Source: Nocardioidaceae bacterium (GTDB lineage Bacteria > Actinomycetota > Actinomycetes > Propionibacteriales > Nocardioidaceae). Taken from it: a DNA stretch of 64,000 bases. Shown here piece after piece: positions 12,755-23,171 of this stretch; the first letter of the stretch is position 1; each line of letters opens with the position of its first letter. The translations under genes and the position numbers were made by a program. The notes under the pieces were generated by a model, which saw only the letters and a list, made by a program, of their open reading frames with translations, did no database searches and was not told the DNA's origin. The stretch covers positions 1 through 64,000 of the forward strand of contig WQZX01000005.1 in NCBI GenBank assembly GCA_009780515.1, read 5' to 3'.

Positions 12755-13492
12755 TCAGATCTGCGAGGCGGCGGCCTGGTCGACGAACCAGATGGTCTCG
12801 CTCTTGCCCTGCACGCCGCGGGCGGGGGTCTCCGCGATGGAGCCGTCGTCGGCGAGCGCGCGGCGTACGGCGTCCGCCTTGCCCTCGCCGCTGACCAGGA
12901 ACCAGACCGAGGCGGAGTGGCCGAGGGCGGGGTAGGTGAGGGTGACGCGCTCCGGCGGGGGCTTCGGCGAGCCGGTCACGCCGACGGCGATCTGGTCGTC
13001 GACGTGCAGCTGCGGGAAGCCGGGGAAGAGCGAGGCGATGTGGCCGTCGGGTCCGATGCCGAGCATGGTCACGAGGAACTCACCGCTGCCCTTGGTGCGC
13101 AGCTCCGCGCTGTAGGCCTTGGCGCCCTCGTCCACCGAGCAGGCGGACGACGGCGTCGGCATCTCGTGGATCCGGCTGGCCGGCACCCCGAGCGGCTCGA
13201 GGAACGCCTCGCGGGCGCCGCGCGAGTTGCGGTCGGACGAGTCGAGGTCGACGTACCGCTCGTCGCCCCACCAGAAGTCGACCGCGCTCCAGTCGACGGC
13301 GGAGGCCGCGCCCAGGCGACCGATCTCGCGGTGGACCTCCTCGGCGATGGTCCCCCCGGTCAGGCAGACGGCGGGTACGCCGCCGGCGGCCTGCGCGTCG
13401 GCGATCCGGCTCAGCAGCTCGCCGGCCACCGCGGTCGAGAGGGTCGCCGGGTCGGGCTGGACGTCGACGCGGGGGGACGGGATGGTGTCCAT
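12755..13492 (-). CDS. pgl: 6-phosphogluconolactonase
   Basis: VCLTGGTIAEEVHREI, WSAVDFWWGDERYVDLDSSDRNS, GIGPDGHIASLFPGFPQL; start is internal to the 660-aa ORF. Confidence 0.95.
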   Translation of the reverse strand: MDTIPSPRVDVQPDPATLSTAVAGELLSRIADAQAAGGVPAVCLTGGTIAEEVHREIGRLGAASAVDWSAVDFWWGDERYVDLDSSDRNSRGAREAFLEPLGVPASRIHEMPTPSSACSVDEGAKAYSAELRTKGSGEFLVTMLGIGPDGHIASLFPGFPQLHVDDQIAVGVTGSPKPPPERVTLTYPALGHSASVWFLVSGEGKADAVRRALADDGSIAETPARGVQGKSETIWFVDQAAASQI

Positions 13493-15147
13493 CAGGCCTT
13501 CCGATGCTGGTGGTAGTAGTCGATGAGCCCCTGGGTCGACGCGTCCTGCGCGTCGAGGGCCGACCGGTCGCCGGCGATGGCCGGGGCGACCTGGAGCGCG
13601 AGCTGCTTGCCGAGCTCGACACCCCACTGGTCGAAGCTGTCGATGCCCCAGACGGCACCCTGGGTGAACGTGATGTGCTCGTAGAGCGCGATCAGCTGGC
13701 CCAGCACCGACGGCGTGAGGGCAGGCGCCATGATCGAGGTCGTCGGCCGGTTGCCGGTGAAGGTGCGCGCCGGCACGAGCCGCTCGGCGGTGCCCTCCGC
13801 GCGGACCTCGTCGGGCGTCTTGCCGAAGGCCAGCGCCTTGGTCTGGGCGAAGAAGTTCGCGAGGAACAGCTCGTGGACGTCGACGTCGCCGTCCTTCAGG
13901 GCGTGCGCGGGGTTGGCGAAGCCGATGAAGTCCGCGGGGATGAGCCGGGTGCCCTGGTGGATGAGCTGGTAGAAGGCGTGCTGGCCGTTGGTGCCGGGCT
14001 CGCCCCAGAACACCTCGCCGGTCTCCGTGGTGACCGGCGAGCCGTCCCACCGCACGCCCTTGCCGTTGGACTCCATCGTGAGCTGCTGGAGGTACGCCGG
14101 GAAGCGGTGGAGGTACTGGGAGTAGGGCAGCACGGCGTGCGTGTGCGCGCCGAGGAAGTTGGTGTACCAGATGTTCAGCAGGCCCATCTGCGCCGGCACG
14201 TTCTGCTCGAGAGGGGCGGTGCGGAAGTGCTCGTCCATGGCGTGGAAGCCGGCCAGGAGCTCGGCGAACCGCTCGGGCCCGATCGCGACCGCGAGCGTCG
14301 TACCGATGGCGGAGTCGACCGAGTAGCGGCCGCCGACCCAGTCCCAGAAGCCGAAGGCGTTGTCGGGGTCGATGCCGAAGTCGGCGACCTTGTCGAGCGC
14401 GGTGGAGACGGCGACGAAGTGCTTCGCCACGGCGTCCTTGCGGTCGACGCCCGCGCCGAGCCCGTCGAGCAGCCACGACCGGCACAGCCGGGCGTTGGTC
14501 AGCGTCTCGAGGGTGCCGAAGGTCTTGCTGGACACCACGAACAGCGTCGTCTCCGGGTCGAGACCGCTCAGCTTCTCGGCCGCGTCGGTCGGGTCGATGT
14601 TGCTGATGAACCGGCACTCCAGGCCGTCCTGCCGGTAGGGCTTGAGCGCCTCGTAGGCCATCACCGGCCCGAGGTCCGAGCCGCCGATGCCGATGTTGAC
14701 GACCGTCGCGATGGGCCGCCCGGTGGCACCCGTCCACTCGCCCGAGCGCACCTTGTCGGCGAACGCGTAGACCCGCGCCAGAACCTCGTGGACGGCAGGT
14801 ACGACGTCATCCCCGTCGGCCATCACGACGGCGCCCTCCGGCTGCCGGAGCGCGGTGTGCAGTACCGCGCGGCCCTCGGTGCTGTTGATGTGGGCGCCCG
14901 CGAACATGGCGTCGCGGCGGGCCTCGACGCCGATCTCGGCGGCCAGGGCGCGCAGCGCCCGCCAGACGTCGGGGGTGAGGAGGTTCTTCGACAGGTCGAC
15001 GTGGAGGTCGGCCGCCTGGAGCGTCGACTTGCGCACCCAGTCGGCGTCGGCGAGGGCGCCGCGCAGGTCGGGCCGGTAGCCGGCCGCCAGCTCGGTCAGC
15101 CGGGCCCAGGCATCCGTCGTGGTCGGGTCGGTGGCGCTCGCGCTCAC
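13492..15147 (-). CDS. pgi: Glucose-6-phosphate isomerase
   Basis: [68 protein letters not shown]; stop overlaps pgl start (TGATG). Confidence 0.97.
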   Translation of the reverse strand: MSASATDPTTTDAWARLTELAAGYRPDLRGALADADWVRKSTLQAADLHVDLSKNLLTPDVWRALRALAAEIGVEARRDAMFAGAHINSTEGRAVLHTALRQPEGAVVMADGDDVVPAVHEVLARVYAFADKVRSGEWTGATGRPIATVVNIGIGGSDLGPVMAYEALKPYRQDGLECRFISNIDPTDAAEKLSGLDPETTLFVVSSKTFGTLETLTNARLCRSWLLDGLGAGVDRKDAVAKHFVAVSTALDKVADFGIDPDNAFGFWDWVGGRYSVDSAIGTTLAVAIGPERFAELLAGFHAMDEHFRTAPLEQNVPAQMGLLNIWYTNFLGAHTHAVLPYSQYLHRFPAYLQQLTMESNGKGVRWDGSPVTTETGEVFWGEPGTNGQHAFYQLIHQGTRLIPADFIGFANPAHALKDGDVDVHELFLANFFAQTKALAFGKTPDEVRAEGTAERLVPARTFTGNRPTTSIMAPALTPSVLGQLIALYEHITFTQGAVWGIDSFDQWGVELGKQLALQVAPAIAGDRSALDAQDASTQGLIDYYHQHRKA

Positions 15148-15151
15148 CGGA

Positions 15152-16267
15152 TCAGACCGCCCGCTCCATCTGGCCCTTGACGGTCTCGACCAGCTCGGTC
15201 CAGGAGACCTTGAACTTCTCGACGCCCTCGGTCTCGAGCACGAGGAAGACGTCGGTCAGGTCGACGCCCAGCGCGGACAGGTCGTCGAAGACGCCCTGCG
15301 CCTCGGCGCCCCTGCCGCTCACCTGGTCGCCGCCGTTCTCGGCTGACAGCTCGCCGTGGTCGGCAAAGGCCCGCAGCGTCTTCTCCGGCATCGTGTTGAC
15401 CGTGTCGGCGACGACGAGGTCCGCGACGTACAGCGTGTCGGGGTAGTCCGGGTTCTTCACACCGGTCGAGGCCCAGAGCGGGCGCTGCGGGTTGGCCCCG
15501 GCGTCGGCAAGGGCCTTCCAGCGGTCGGACGCGAGCACCTCCTCGAACGCGGCGTACGCGAGGCGGGCGTTGGCGAGCGCGGCCTTGCCGCGGGCGGCCA
15601 GCGCCTCGTCGGAGCCGATCTTCTCCAGCCGCGCGTCGATCTCGGTGTCGACGCGCGACACGAAGAAGGAGGCCACCGACTGGATGGTGGCGAGGTCGAT
15701 GCCCTTGTCCTTGGCCTGCTCGAGACCGGCGATGTAGGCGTCCATCACCTCGCGGTGACGCTCGACGGAGAAGATCAGCGTCACGTTCACCGAGATGCCC
15801 TCGGCGATCGCCGCCGTGATCGCCGGCAGCCCCTCCTTGGTGGCGGGGATCTTGATCAGCGCGTTCGGGCGGTCGACGGCGGCCCAGAGAGCCTTCGCCG
15901 AGGCGATGGTGGCGTCGGTGTCGTTGGCCAGGGTGGGCTCGACCTCGATAGACACCCGGCCGTCGGCCTTGGTGGATCGCGCGACCGGCGCGAGGATGTC
16001 GCAGGCGTTGCGGACGTCCTCGGTGGTCAGCTCGAAGATCACCTCGTCGACGTCCTTGCCGGCGGCGACGAGGTCGCGCACCTGCTGGTCGTAGCGCTCG
16101 CCGTCGGCGATCGCGCCCGCGAAGATGGTCGGGTTGGTCGTCACGCCGACGACCGAGCTCTTCTCGACGAGCTCGGCCAGGTTGCCGGTCTCGATGCGCT
16201 CGCGCGACAGGTCGTCGAGCCAGATGGACACCCCGGCGTCGGACAGGGCCTTCAGACGGTCCGTCAT
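15152..16267 (-). CDS. tal: Transaldolase
   Basis: [30 protein letters not shown]...[13 protein letters not shown]...[14 protein letters not shown]-terminus assigned within the longer ORF. Confidence 0.95.
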   Translation of the reverse strand: MTDRLKALSDAGVSIWLDDLSRERIETGNLAELVEKSSVVGVTTNPTIFAGAIADGERYDQQVRDLVAAGKDVDEVIFELTTEDVRNACDILAPVARSTKADGRVSIEVEPTLANDTDATIASAKALWAAVDRPNALIKIPATKEGLPAITAAIAEGISVNVTLIFSVERHREVMDAYIAGLEQAKDKGIDLATIQSVASFFVSRVDTEIDARLEKIGSDEALAARGKAALANARLAYAAFEEVLASDRWKALADAGANPQRPLWASTGVKNPDYPDTLYVADLVVADTVNTMPEKTLRAFADHGELSAENGGDQVSGRGAEAQGVFDDLSALGVDLTDVFLVLETEGVEKFKVSWTELVETVKGQMERAV

Positions 16268-16320
16268 TGATCCTCCTCGATAGGTGCCGACCGGCTCGTG
16301 GTGGTCGCCGGTCGGCGTTG

Positions 16321-18438
16321 TCAGTGGTGACCCTTGGCGGTGGCCAGGGTCTCCTTGGCCGCGCTCACGACGGCCTCGGGGGTGAAGCCGTACTCGCGGA
16401 ACAGCGTGGCGGCATCGGCGCTCGCGCCGAAGTGGTCGATGCTGACGATGCGGCCGGCATCGCCGACGTACTCGCGCCACCCCTGCTTGACGCCGGCCTC
16501 GACGGAGACGCGGGCCTTCACGGTGGGCGGGATGACCGAGTCGCGGTAGGCCTGCGTCTGCTCCTCGAACCACTCCTGGCACGGCATCGACACGACGCGC
16601 GCGTTGATGCCCTCGGCCTTGAGCTGCTCGCGGGCGGCGACGGCGAGCTGCACCTCGGACCCCGTCGCGATTAGTACGACGTCGGGCTCGCCGCCCTCGG
16701 CGTCGATGAGGACGTAGCCGCCCTTGGCGACGTGCTCGGTCGTCGCGAAGCCGTCGGCGCCGCGAGGGAACGTCGGCAGGTTCTGGCGGGACAGGATGAG
16801 CGCGTGCGGCCGGTCGGCCAGCGCGAGGGCGGCGCCCCACACGGCCGAGGTCTCGTTGGCGTCCGCCGGCCGGACCACGTCGAGACCCGGGATGGCGCGC
16901 AGGGCGGCGAGGTGCTCGATCGGCTGGTGGGTCGGGCCGTCCTCGCCGAGACCGATGGAGTCGTGGGTCCAGACGTGGATGACCGGTGCGCCCATCAGCG
17001 CACCTACACGGACCGCGCCGCGCATGTAGTCGGAGAACTGCAGGAAGGTGCCGCCGAAGACCCGGGTGCCACCGTGGACGGCGATGCCGTTCATGATCGC
17101 GCCCATGCCGTGCTCGCGGATGCCGAAGTGCAGCACCCGGCCGTGCAGCGGGTCGCCCTCCCACTCGCCGGTGGAGCGGTCCTTCGGGATGAACGAGGCC
17201 GCGCCCTTGATCGTGGTGTTGTTCGAGCCCGCGAGGTCGGCGGAGCCGCCCCACAGCTCCGGCATGATCTCGGCGATCGCGTTGATGACCTTGCCCGAGG
17301 CCGCGCGGGTGGCGAGGCCCTTCGGGTCGGCCTCGAAGACGGGCAGCGCCGCGTCGAGGCCCTCGGGGACGGCGCGCTTGCGCATCCGGGCCAGGAGGGC
17401 GGCACCGTCGGGGTTGGCCGCGGCCCACGCGGACTGCTTCTCGTCCCACTCGGCGGCGAGCGCCTTGCCGCGCTCGACCAGGCCGCGGGTGTGGGCGATG
17501 ACCTCGTCGGGGACCTCGAACTTCTTCTCGGGGTCGAAGCCGAGGACCTTCTTCGTGGCGATGATCTCGTCGTCGCCGAGGGCACTGCCGTGCGCGGCCT
17601 CGGTGTTCTGTGCGTTCGGTGCGGGCCAGGCGATGACCGTGCGCAGCACGATGAGCGAGGGCTTGTCCGTGACGGCCTCGGCCGCCTTCAGAGCCTCGTG
17701 GAGGGCCGGGACGTCCTCGTCGTAGCCGCCGCCGTCGTACGCGGCACCGTTGTCGGTCCAGTCGACGGTCTGGACATGCCAGCCGTAGGCCTCGTAGCGC
17801 TTCGCGACATCCTCGCTGAAGGCGACGTCGGTGTCGCCCTCGATCGAGATGCGGTTGCGGTCGTAGATCATCGTGAGGTTGCCGAGCTCCTGGGTGCCGG
17901 CGATCGAGGACGCCTCGCCGGAGACGCCCTCCTCCAGGTCGCCGTCGGAGCAGAGGGCGTAGACGTGGTGGTCGAAGAGCGACTCGCCCTCGGGGGCGTC
18001 GGGGTCGAGCAGACCGCGTTCGCGCCGGGCGGCCATCGCCATGCCGACGGCGTTCGCGACGCCCTGGCCGAGCGGGCCGGTGGTGACCTCGACGCCGGCG
18101 GTGTGCCCGAACTCCGGGTGGCCGGGGGTCTTGCTGCCCCAGGTGCGCAGCGCCTCGAGGTCGGAGAGCTCGAGGCCGAACCCGCCGAGGTAGAGCTGGG
18201 TGTAGAGCGTGATCGAGCTGTGGCCGCAGGACAGGACGAAGCGGTCACGCCCCATCCAGTCGGGGTTCGCGGGGTCGTGCCGCATCACCTTCTGGAACAG
18301 CAGGTACGCCGCCGGGGCGAGGCTCATGGCCGTGCCGGGATGGCCGTTCCCGACCTTCTGCACGGCGTCCATGGCCAGCACTCGGGCGGTGTCGACCGCA
18401 CGCTTGTCGAGGTCGGTCCACTCCAGCTCCGGGATCAT
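16321..18438 (-). CDS. tkt: Transketolase
   Basis: [62 protein letters not shown]. Confidence 0.97.
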   Translation of the reverse strand: MIPELEWTDLDKRAVDTARVLAMDAVQKVGNGHPGTAMSLAPAAYLLFQKVMRHDPANPDWMGRDRFVLSCGHSSITLYTQLYLGGFGLELSDLEALRTWGSKTPGHPEFGHTAGVEVTTGPLGQGVANAVGMAMAARRERGLLDPDAPEGESLFDHHVYALCSDGDLEEGVSGEASSIAGTQELGNLTMIYDRNRISIEGDTDVAFSEDVAKRYEAYGWHVQTVDWTDNGAAYDGGGYDEDVPALHEALKAAEAVTDKPSLIVLRTVIAWPAPNAQNTEAAHGSALGDDEIIATKKVLGFDPEKKFEVPDEVIAHTRGLVERGKALAAEWDEKQSAWAAANPDGAALLARMRKRAVPEGLDAALPVFEADPKGLATRAASGKVINAIAEIMPELWGGSADLAGSNNTTIKGAASFIPKDRSTGEWEGDPLHGRVLHFGIREHGMGAIMNGIAVHGGTRVFGGTFLQFSDYMRGAVRVGALMGAPVIHVWTHDSIGLGEDGPTHQPIEHLAALRAIPGLDVVRPADANETSAVWGAALALADRPHALILSRQNLPTFPRGADGFATTEHVAKGGYVLIDAEGGEPDVVLIATGSEVQLAVAAREQLKAEGINARVVSMPCQEWFEEQTQAYRDSVIPPTVKARVSVEAGVKQGWREYVGDAGRIVSIDHFGASADAATLFREYGFTPEAVVSAAKETLATAKGHH

Positions 18439-18628
18439 GTGTCCGAGCCTATCTAGGCGATCGGAGCGAGCGACAGCGCCGGGCGAGGAACGAGACCGGG
18501 CGCTGGCCGCGAGCGAGGGAGCAAGCCGCGCAGCGGCAGTGACGTGACGAAGCCGACAGGCCGTCCGGGTCGACGTCACGTGCCCTCGAAGCGGGAACGG
18601 GAGATGAACGCGGCTACACTCCCTGACC

Positions 18629-19603
18629 GTGACTGCCGTCGATCCCGCGCGCCCCGAGCTGGGCGACCGCAGGCTCGTTCGAGGCGTCAACGGGATGGTC
18701 GCGGCCGACGAGCGTGCCGGTCTCCGTGACGTGGTCATGGCCTACGTCGGGCTGACCAAGCCCCGGGTCATCGAGCTGCTGCTCCTGACGACCGTGCCGG
18801 TGATGTTCTTCGCCGCGCGGGGCGTGCCGTCGCTCGGGCTGGTCGTCGCCACCGTCATCGGCGGCACCCTCTCGGCCGGCTCCGCCTCGGTCTTCAACTG
18901 CGTCTACGACCGCGACATCGACGAGCAGATGCGTCGTACCCGTCGCCGGGCGCTGCCGCGCCACATCGTCACGCCGGTCTCGGCGCTGCTGTTCGGCACC
19001 GTCCTGGGGGTCCTGTCGACGGTCGTGCTTGCCCTGTGGGTCAACCCGCTCTCGGCGGTGCTCTCGGTGGGTGCCAACGCGTTCTACGTGCTGGTCTACA
19101 CGATGCTGCTCAAGCGTCGTACGACCCAGAACATCGTGTGGGGCGGGATCGCCGGGTGCTTCCCGGCCCTGATCGGCTGGACGGCCGTCACCGACCGCCT
19201 CTCGTGGGCGCCGATCGTGCTGTTCCTGGTGGTCTTCTTCTGGACCCCGCCGCACACCTGGGCGCTGGCGCTGCGCTACCGCGAGGACTACGCCAACGTC
19301 GACGTGCCGATGCTGCCCGTCGTGAAGTCGGCCCGCAGCGTCGCCCGCCAGATCGTCGTCTACTCGTGGGTGATGGTCGCGACCTCGCTGGCCCTCTGGC
19401 CGATCGCGAGCACCGGCTGGTTCTACCCCGCCGCCGCGGCCGTGCTGGGTGCCGTGTTCCTCGTCCAGGCCCACCGGATGCTGGCCAGGACCAAGGACAC
19501 CGAGGACCTCTCCCGCATCCAGCCGATGCACCTCTTCCACAGCAGCAACCTGTACCTGTCGCTGCTGTTCGTCGCCGTCGCGATCGACCCGCTCATCCGG
19601 TAG
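18629..19603 (+). CDS. ctaB: Protoheme IX farnesyltransferase (heme O synthase)
   Basis: UbiA family: [79 protein letters not shown]. Confidence 0.96.
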   Translation: MTAVDPARPELGDRRLVRGVNGMVAADERAGLRDVVMAYVGLTKPRVIELLLLTTVPVMFFAARGVPSLGLVVATVIGGTLSAGSASVFNCVYDRDIDEQMRRTRRRALPRHIVTPVSALLFGTVLGVLSTVVLALWVNPLSAVLSVGANAFYVLVYTMLLKRRTTQNIVWGGIAGCFPALIGWTAVTDRLSWAPIVLFLVVFFWTPPHTWALALRYREDYANVDVPMLPVVKSARSVARQIVVYSWVMVATSLALWPIASTGWFYPAAAAVLGAVFLVQAHRMLARTKDTEDLSRIQPMHLFHSSNLYLSLLFVAVAIDPLIR

Positions 19604-19637
19604 GGCGCTCGGGCGGTCGGGGTCGGCGGTCGGGGTC

Positions 19638-19780
19638 GTGCCGCTGTAACACGTCGTCCGCGGAACATGTCGCCTGTCGGCCTCTGTAGAAGGTCGCTGC
19701 AACCACGTACAAGAGCAGTGAGCGACGTACTACTTCGCCGGACAACGTGTTGCAGCGCCAGACAACGTGTTGCAGCGCCC
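19638..19780. repeat. Cluster of degenerate about 19-20-nt repeats between convergent ctaB and ctaA
   Basis: Direct tandem GACAACGTGTTGCAGCGCC at 19741-19759 and 19761-19779; inverted diverged copies around 19640-19657 (GCCGCTGTAACACGTCGTC) and 19692-19710 (GGTCGCTGCAACCACGTAC). Confidence 0.75.
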
Positions 19781-19824
19781 GACGGGCCCGGACCCCGCCC
19801 GCCGCCCCTCGGAGCGCCCGAGCC

Positions 19825-20718
19825 TCAGCCTCGCGGTCGGGTCGCGAGCACCACGCGGGCGAGGCCGGCGGCGGTGAGAGCGGCGCCGAGCATGTGCAGG
19901 CCCACGACGAACGCCGGGAGCCCGGTCTCGTACTGGATCCAGCCGACGACCCCCTGGAGCAGCTCGACGACCAGGAGCGCACCGGAGACGAGGCGCAGGT
20001 AGCGGTCGCGCCAGGCGAGGAGGAGGAGCGCCAGCGTCAGCGCGACGAGCACGTCGACGGCGTACGCGTGGAGGTGGGAGACGGTCGCCGGGTCGAAGCC
20101 GTTGCGCTTGGAGTGGATGTCGCCCGCGTGCGGGCCCGAGCCGGTGACGACCGTGCCGAGCCACAGCACGACCCAGCCGGCCACGAAGGTGACGATCGCC
20201 AGCGTCGAGATCGCGCGGCCGGCCGCCTCACGGCGTGGCGACCAGACGATGTCGACCAGCCACACGCACAGGCACACCATCGCCATCGAGGCGAGCAGGT
20301 GGAGGGCGACGACCCACGGGTTGAGCTTCGTGAGCACGCTGATGCCGCCGATGACCGCCTGCAGGGGGATGCCGAGAGCGATGCCGATCGCCAGCCGGCG
20401 TACGGCGCCGCGGTGCTGCCACGCGGCGATGACCACGGCCACGGCGACCGCGACCAGCACGTAGGTGAGCATGCGGTTGGTGAACTCGATGAACTTGTTG
20501 ATGCTCAGGGCGCCATGGGGGACGAGGCCGCCGCTCTGGCAGTCGGGCCAGGTGGGGCAGCCGAGCCCCGAGCTGGTCAGCCGGACCACGCCGCCGGTCA
20601 CGACGAGGACCATGTTCGCGACGAGGTTCGCCACGGTCAGCGGGACGAGGTGCGCGCGCAGCCAGTCGATGCCGTGCCGCCCCGCGCGCGCCGCCTGCTC
20701 GGTGCTGGTCACTCCCAC
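19825..20718 (-). CDS. ctaA: Heme A synthase (COX15/CtaA family)
   Basis: Polytopic membrane protein with TGGVVRLTSSGLGCPTWPDCQSGGLVP, EFTNRMLTYV, HLLASMAMVCLCVWLVDIVW. Confidence 0.94.
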   Translation of the reverse strand: MGVTSTEQAARAGRHGIDWLRAHLVPLTVANLVANMVLVVTGGVVRLTSSGLGCPTWPDCQSGGLVPHGALSINKFIEFTNRMLTYVLVAVAVAVVIAAWQHRGAVRRLAIGIALGIPLQAVIGGISVLTKLNPWVVALHLLASMAMVCLCVWLVDIVWSPRREAAGRAISTLAIVTFVAGWVVLWLGTVVTGSGPHAGDIHSKRNGFDPATVSHLHAYAVDVLVALTLALLLLAWRDRYLRLVSGALLVVELLQGVVGWIQYETGLPAFVVGLHMLGAALTAAGLARVVLATRPRG

Positions 20719-21479
20719 CTGAACGTCCTCGCGGTCAGCACCGACCCGACGACCGCCCAGGCCAGCATGATGCCGAGCCCGGCCCAGTCGATCCGGCCGT
20801 CGTCGAAGGCGCGCCGCACGGCCTCGCCGAGGGCGCCGGAGGGCAGCACCTTCGTGACGTGCCCGAACGCGCCGTACGACGACGCGGGCAGCACCACTGC
20901 GCCGCCGGCCAGCAGCAGCAGGTAGATGAGGTTGGCGGCGGCGAGCGTCGCCTCGGCGCGCAGGACGCCGGCCACGAACAGGCCGAGCGAGGCGAACGCG
21001 GCCGTGCCGAGGACGCAGGCGAGCACGAAGCCCACGATCCCGGCGAGGCAGACGGTCGGCGACCAGCCGAGCGCGACGCCGACCGCGCCGATCACGACCA
21101 GCTGCAGCAGCTCGACGATGACCAGCGCGAGCACCTTGCCGGCCAGCAGGCCGATCCGGGGGAGCGGCGAGGCGCCGAGCCGCTTGATCACGCCGTAGCG
21201 CCGCTCGAAGCCCGTCGCGATCGCGAGCGAGGTGAACGCCGTCGACATGATCGCCAGGGCGAGCACCCCGGGCGTGAAGATGTCGACGAGCGGCCGCGAC
21301 TCGTGCAGGTGGAGGTGCTTGCCGCCGGTGACGCAGCCGATCAGGACGATGACCGGGATGACGACGGCGATCAGGAGCTGCTCGCCGTTGCGCAGCATCA
21401 GCCGCGACTCCATCGAGGCCTGGGCGAGGATCTGCCGGCCCAGCGGAGCGGCGCCGGGGCGTGGGGTGAGGTCAGTCAT
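20709..21479 (-). CDS. ABC-2 type transporter permease
   Basis: Six hydrophobic segments; RRYGVIKRLGASPLPRIGLLAGKVLALVIVELLQ; coupled to the downstream-listed ATPase gene. Confidence 0.9.
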   Translation of the reverse strand: MTDLTPRPGAAPLGRQILAQASMESRLMLRNGEQLLIAVVIPVIVLIGCVTGGKHLHLHESRPLVDIFTPGVLALAIMSTAFTSLAIATGFERRYGVIKRLGASPLPRIGLLAGKVLALVIVELLQLVVIGAVGVALGWSPTVCLAGIVGFVLACVLGTAAFASLGLFVAGVLRAEATLAAANLIYLLLLAGGAVVLPASSYGAFGHVTKVLPSGALGEAVRRAFDDGRIDWAGLGIMLAWAVVGSVLTARTFRWE

Positions 21480-22338
21480 GCGTCTCCTCCTCCAGCCCGC
21501 GGCCGGTCACCTCGAGGAACACGTCCTCGAGGGTGCGCGAGGCGAAGTCGATCGACTCCAGGCCGATCCCGTGGTCGGAGCTCCAGCCGCCGACGGCGAC
21601 CCGCAGCGCCGCCTCGGCGTCGTCGCTGAGCTCCCGGTCCACGACGAGCCGCACGGTCGCGGACGACCCGCGGGTCAGCTCCTCGGTGGTGCCCGAGGCG
21701 ACCATCCGACCCTTGTCGATGATGTGGACCCGGTCGGCGAGGCGCTCGGCCTCCTCCAGGTAGTGCGTCGTCAGCACCACCGTGACGCCGGAGTCGCGCA
21801 GCTCGCGCAGCAGCTCCCAGGTCGTACGACGGGCGGCGGGGTCCATGCCCGCGGTCGGCTCGTCGACGAAGACCAGCTCCGGTCGCCCGACCAACGCCAT
21901 GGCCAGACCGAGGCGCTGCTGCTGGCCGCCCGACAGCCGCCGGTACGGCGTACGTCCGCACTCGTGCAGGGAGAGCCGCTCGACCAGCTCGCCGACCGGG
22001 AGCGGGTTCGCGTGGAGGCGGGCGACGTGGCGCAGCATCTCCTCGGCCTTCACGCCGGACCAGGCGCCCTGGCCCTGAAGCATCACGCCGATCCGGGGAA
22101 GCAGCTCGCGCCGGTCGCGGACGGGATCGAGGCCGAGCACGCGGACCGACCCGCCCTGCGGGCGGCGGTAGCCCTCGCAGGTCTCGAGGGTCGTGGTCTT
22201 GCCGGCGCCGTTCGGCCCGAGGACCGCCGTGATGGAGCCGGACTCGACCGTCAGCGACAGTCCGTCGACGGCGGTCTTGTCGGCGTACCTCATCACCAGG
22301 CCGTCGACCACGACGGCGGCAGAGGGACTTGCGGGCAC
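21472..22338 (-). CDS. ABC transporter ATP-binding protein
   Basis: [55 protein letters not shown] start inferred. Confidence 0.95.
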   Translation of the reverse strand: MPASPSAAVVVDGLVMRYADKTAVDGLSLTVESGSITAVLGPNGAGKTTTLETCEGYRRPQGGSVRVLGLDPVRDRRELLPRIGVMLQGQGAWSGVKAEEMLRHVARLHANPLPVGELVERLSLHECGRTPYRRLSGGQQQRLGLAMALVGRPELVFVDEPTAGMDPAARRTTWELLRELRDSGVTVVLTTHYLEEAERLADRVHIIDKGRMVASGTTEELTRGSSATVRLVVDRELSDDAEAALRVAVGGWSSDHGIGLESIDFASRTLEDVFLEVTGRGLEEETHD

Positions 22339-22381
22339 CCGGGGAGTGTAGGGCGCGCGTCCTAGACCTACTCTGTCGCCC

Positions 22382-22747
22382 GTGAACACCGTGGTCTCAG
22401 GCGTGATCCTCGCCATGTGCGCGATCACCGTCGTGATCGCGCTCGTGCACCTGGTGCGGGACCGCCCGGCCGAGGACGGCATGTACATCCTGCTCGGGAT
22501 CCTCGAGCTCGTGCTGCTGATCCAGCTGGTCTGGGGCGCGATCGCCTTCGCCACGACCGGCCGCGACGTGTCCGGCGTCCTGTTCTTCGCCTACCTGGTC
22601 GGTGTGTGCGTCGCCGCGCCGATCGGGGCGTTCTGGTCGCTGGCCGAGCGCAGCCGCGGCGGCACGGCCGTCCTGCTCGTCGCGGTGGTCACCATCGCCG
22701 CCCTCCAGGCCCGCCTGTGGTCGATCTGGCACGGTGCGCATGCCTGA
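22382..22747 (+). CDS. Hypothetical membrane protein
   Basis: Four predicted TM segments; TACTCT-N7-GTG start context. Confidence 0.75.
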   Translation: MNTVVSGVILAMCAITVVIALVHLVRDRPAEDGMYILLGILELVLLIQLVWGAIAFATTGRDVSGVLFFAYLVGVCVAAPIGAFWSLAERSRGGTAVLLVAVVTIAALQARLWSIWHGAHA

Positions 22748-23162
22748 GACCGAGACGGAGCACCCCGACCACAACGCGATGCGCACCGGCTGGGGCCGCG
22801 CGCTGATCTTCGTGTACGGCGTCTTCGTGGTCGCGGCGACCGGGCGCTCGGTCGTGCAGATCGCGACCGACTTCGGCAAGGCGCCGCTGGCCTACGTCCT
22901 GTCGGCCCTCGCGGCGGTGCTCTACATCGTCGCCACCGTCTGCCTCCTGCGCGGCGGCCGCACCGCCTGGCGCGTCGCCTCGGTCTCGGTCGTGGTCGAG
23001 GCCGTGGGCGTGATCGGCATCGGCGCGCTCAGCTACGCCGTCACCAGCCTGTTCCCCGACAAGACGATCTGGTCGCACTTCGGCCAGGGCTACGGCTACG
23101 TCCCGCTCGTCCTGCCGTTCTTCGGCATCGCCTGGCTGCGTCACACGCGCGCGGCCGTCTGA
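22740..23162 (+). CDS. Hypothetical membrane protein
   Basis: Starts MPETETEHPDHNAMRTGWGRALIFVYGVFVVAATGRSVVQIATDF; overlaps the upstream CDS by 8 nt. Confidence 0.78.
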   Translation: MPETETEHPDHNAMRTGWGRALIFVYGVFVVAATGRSVVQIATDFGKAPLAYVLSALAAVLYIVATVCLLRGGRTAWRVASVSVVVEAVGVIGIGALSYAVTSLFPDKTIWSHFGQGYGYVPLVLPFFGIAWLRHTRAAV

Positions 23163-23171
23163 CCAGCCCCG

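Noticed and set aside
13504-15180. 558-aa plus-strand ORF opposite pgi
   Set aside because: Antisense to a clear pgi; composition typical of mirror-frame translation.
16732-18456. 574-aa plus-strand ORF opposite tkt
   Set aside because: Shadow of transketolase; no recognisable motif.
18470-18560. Possible small RNA or hairpin element upstream of tkt (CAGCGCC...GGGCGCTG, TGACGTGACG/CGACGTCACG)
   Set aside because: Short arms with long spacers are expected by chance at this GC; no independent support.
19741-19779. Possible CRISPR array in the ctaB-ctaA gap
   Set aside because: Only two exact direct copies, no unique spacers of regular length, other copies inverted and degenerate; no cas genes.
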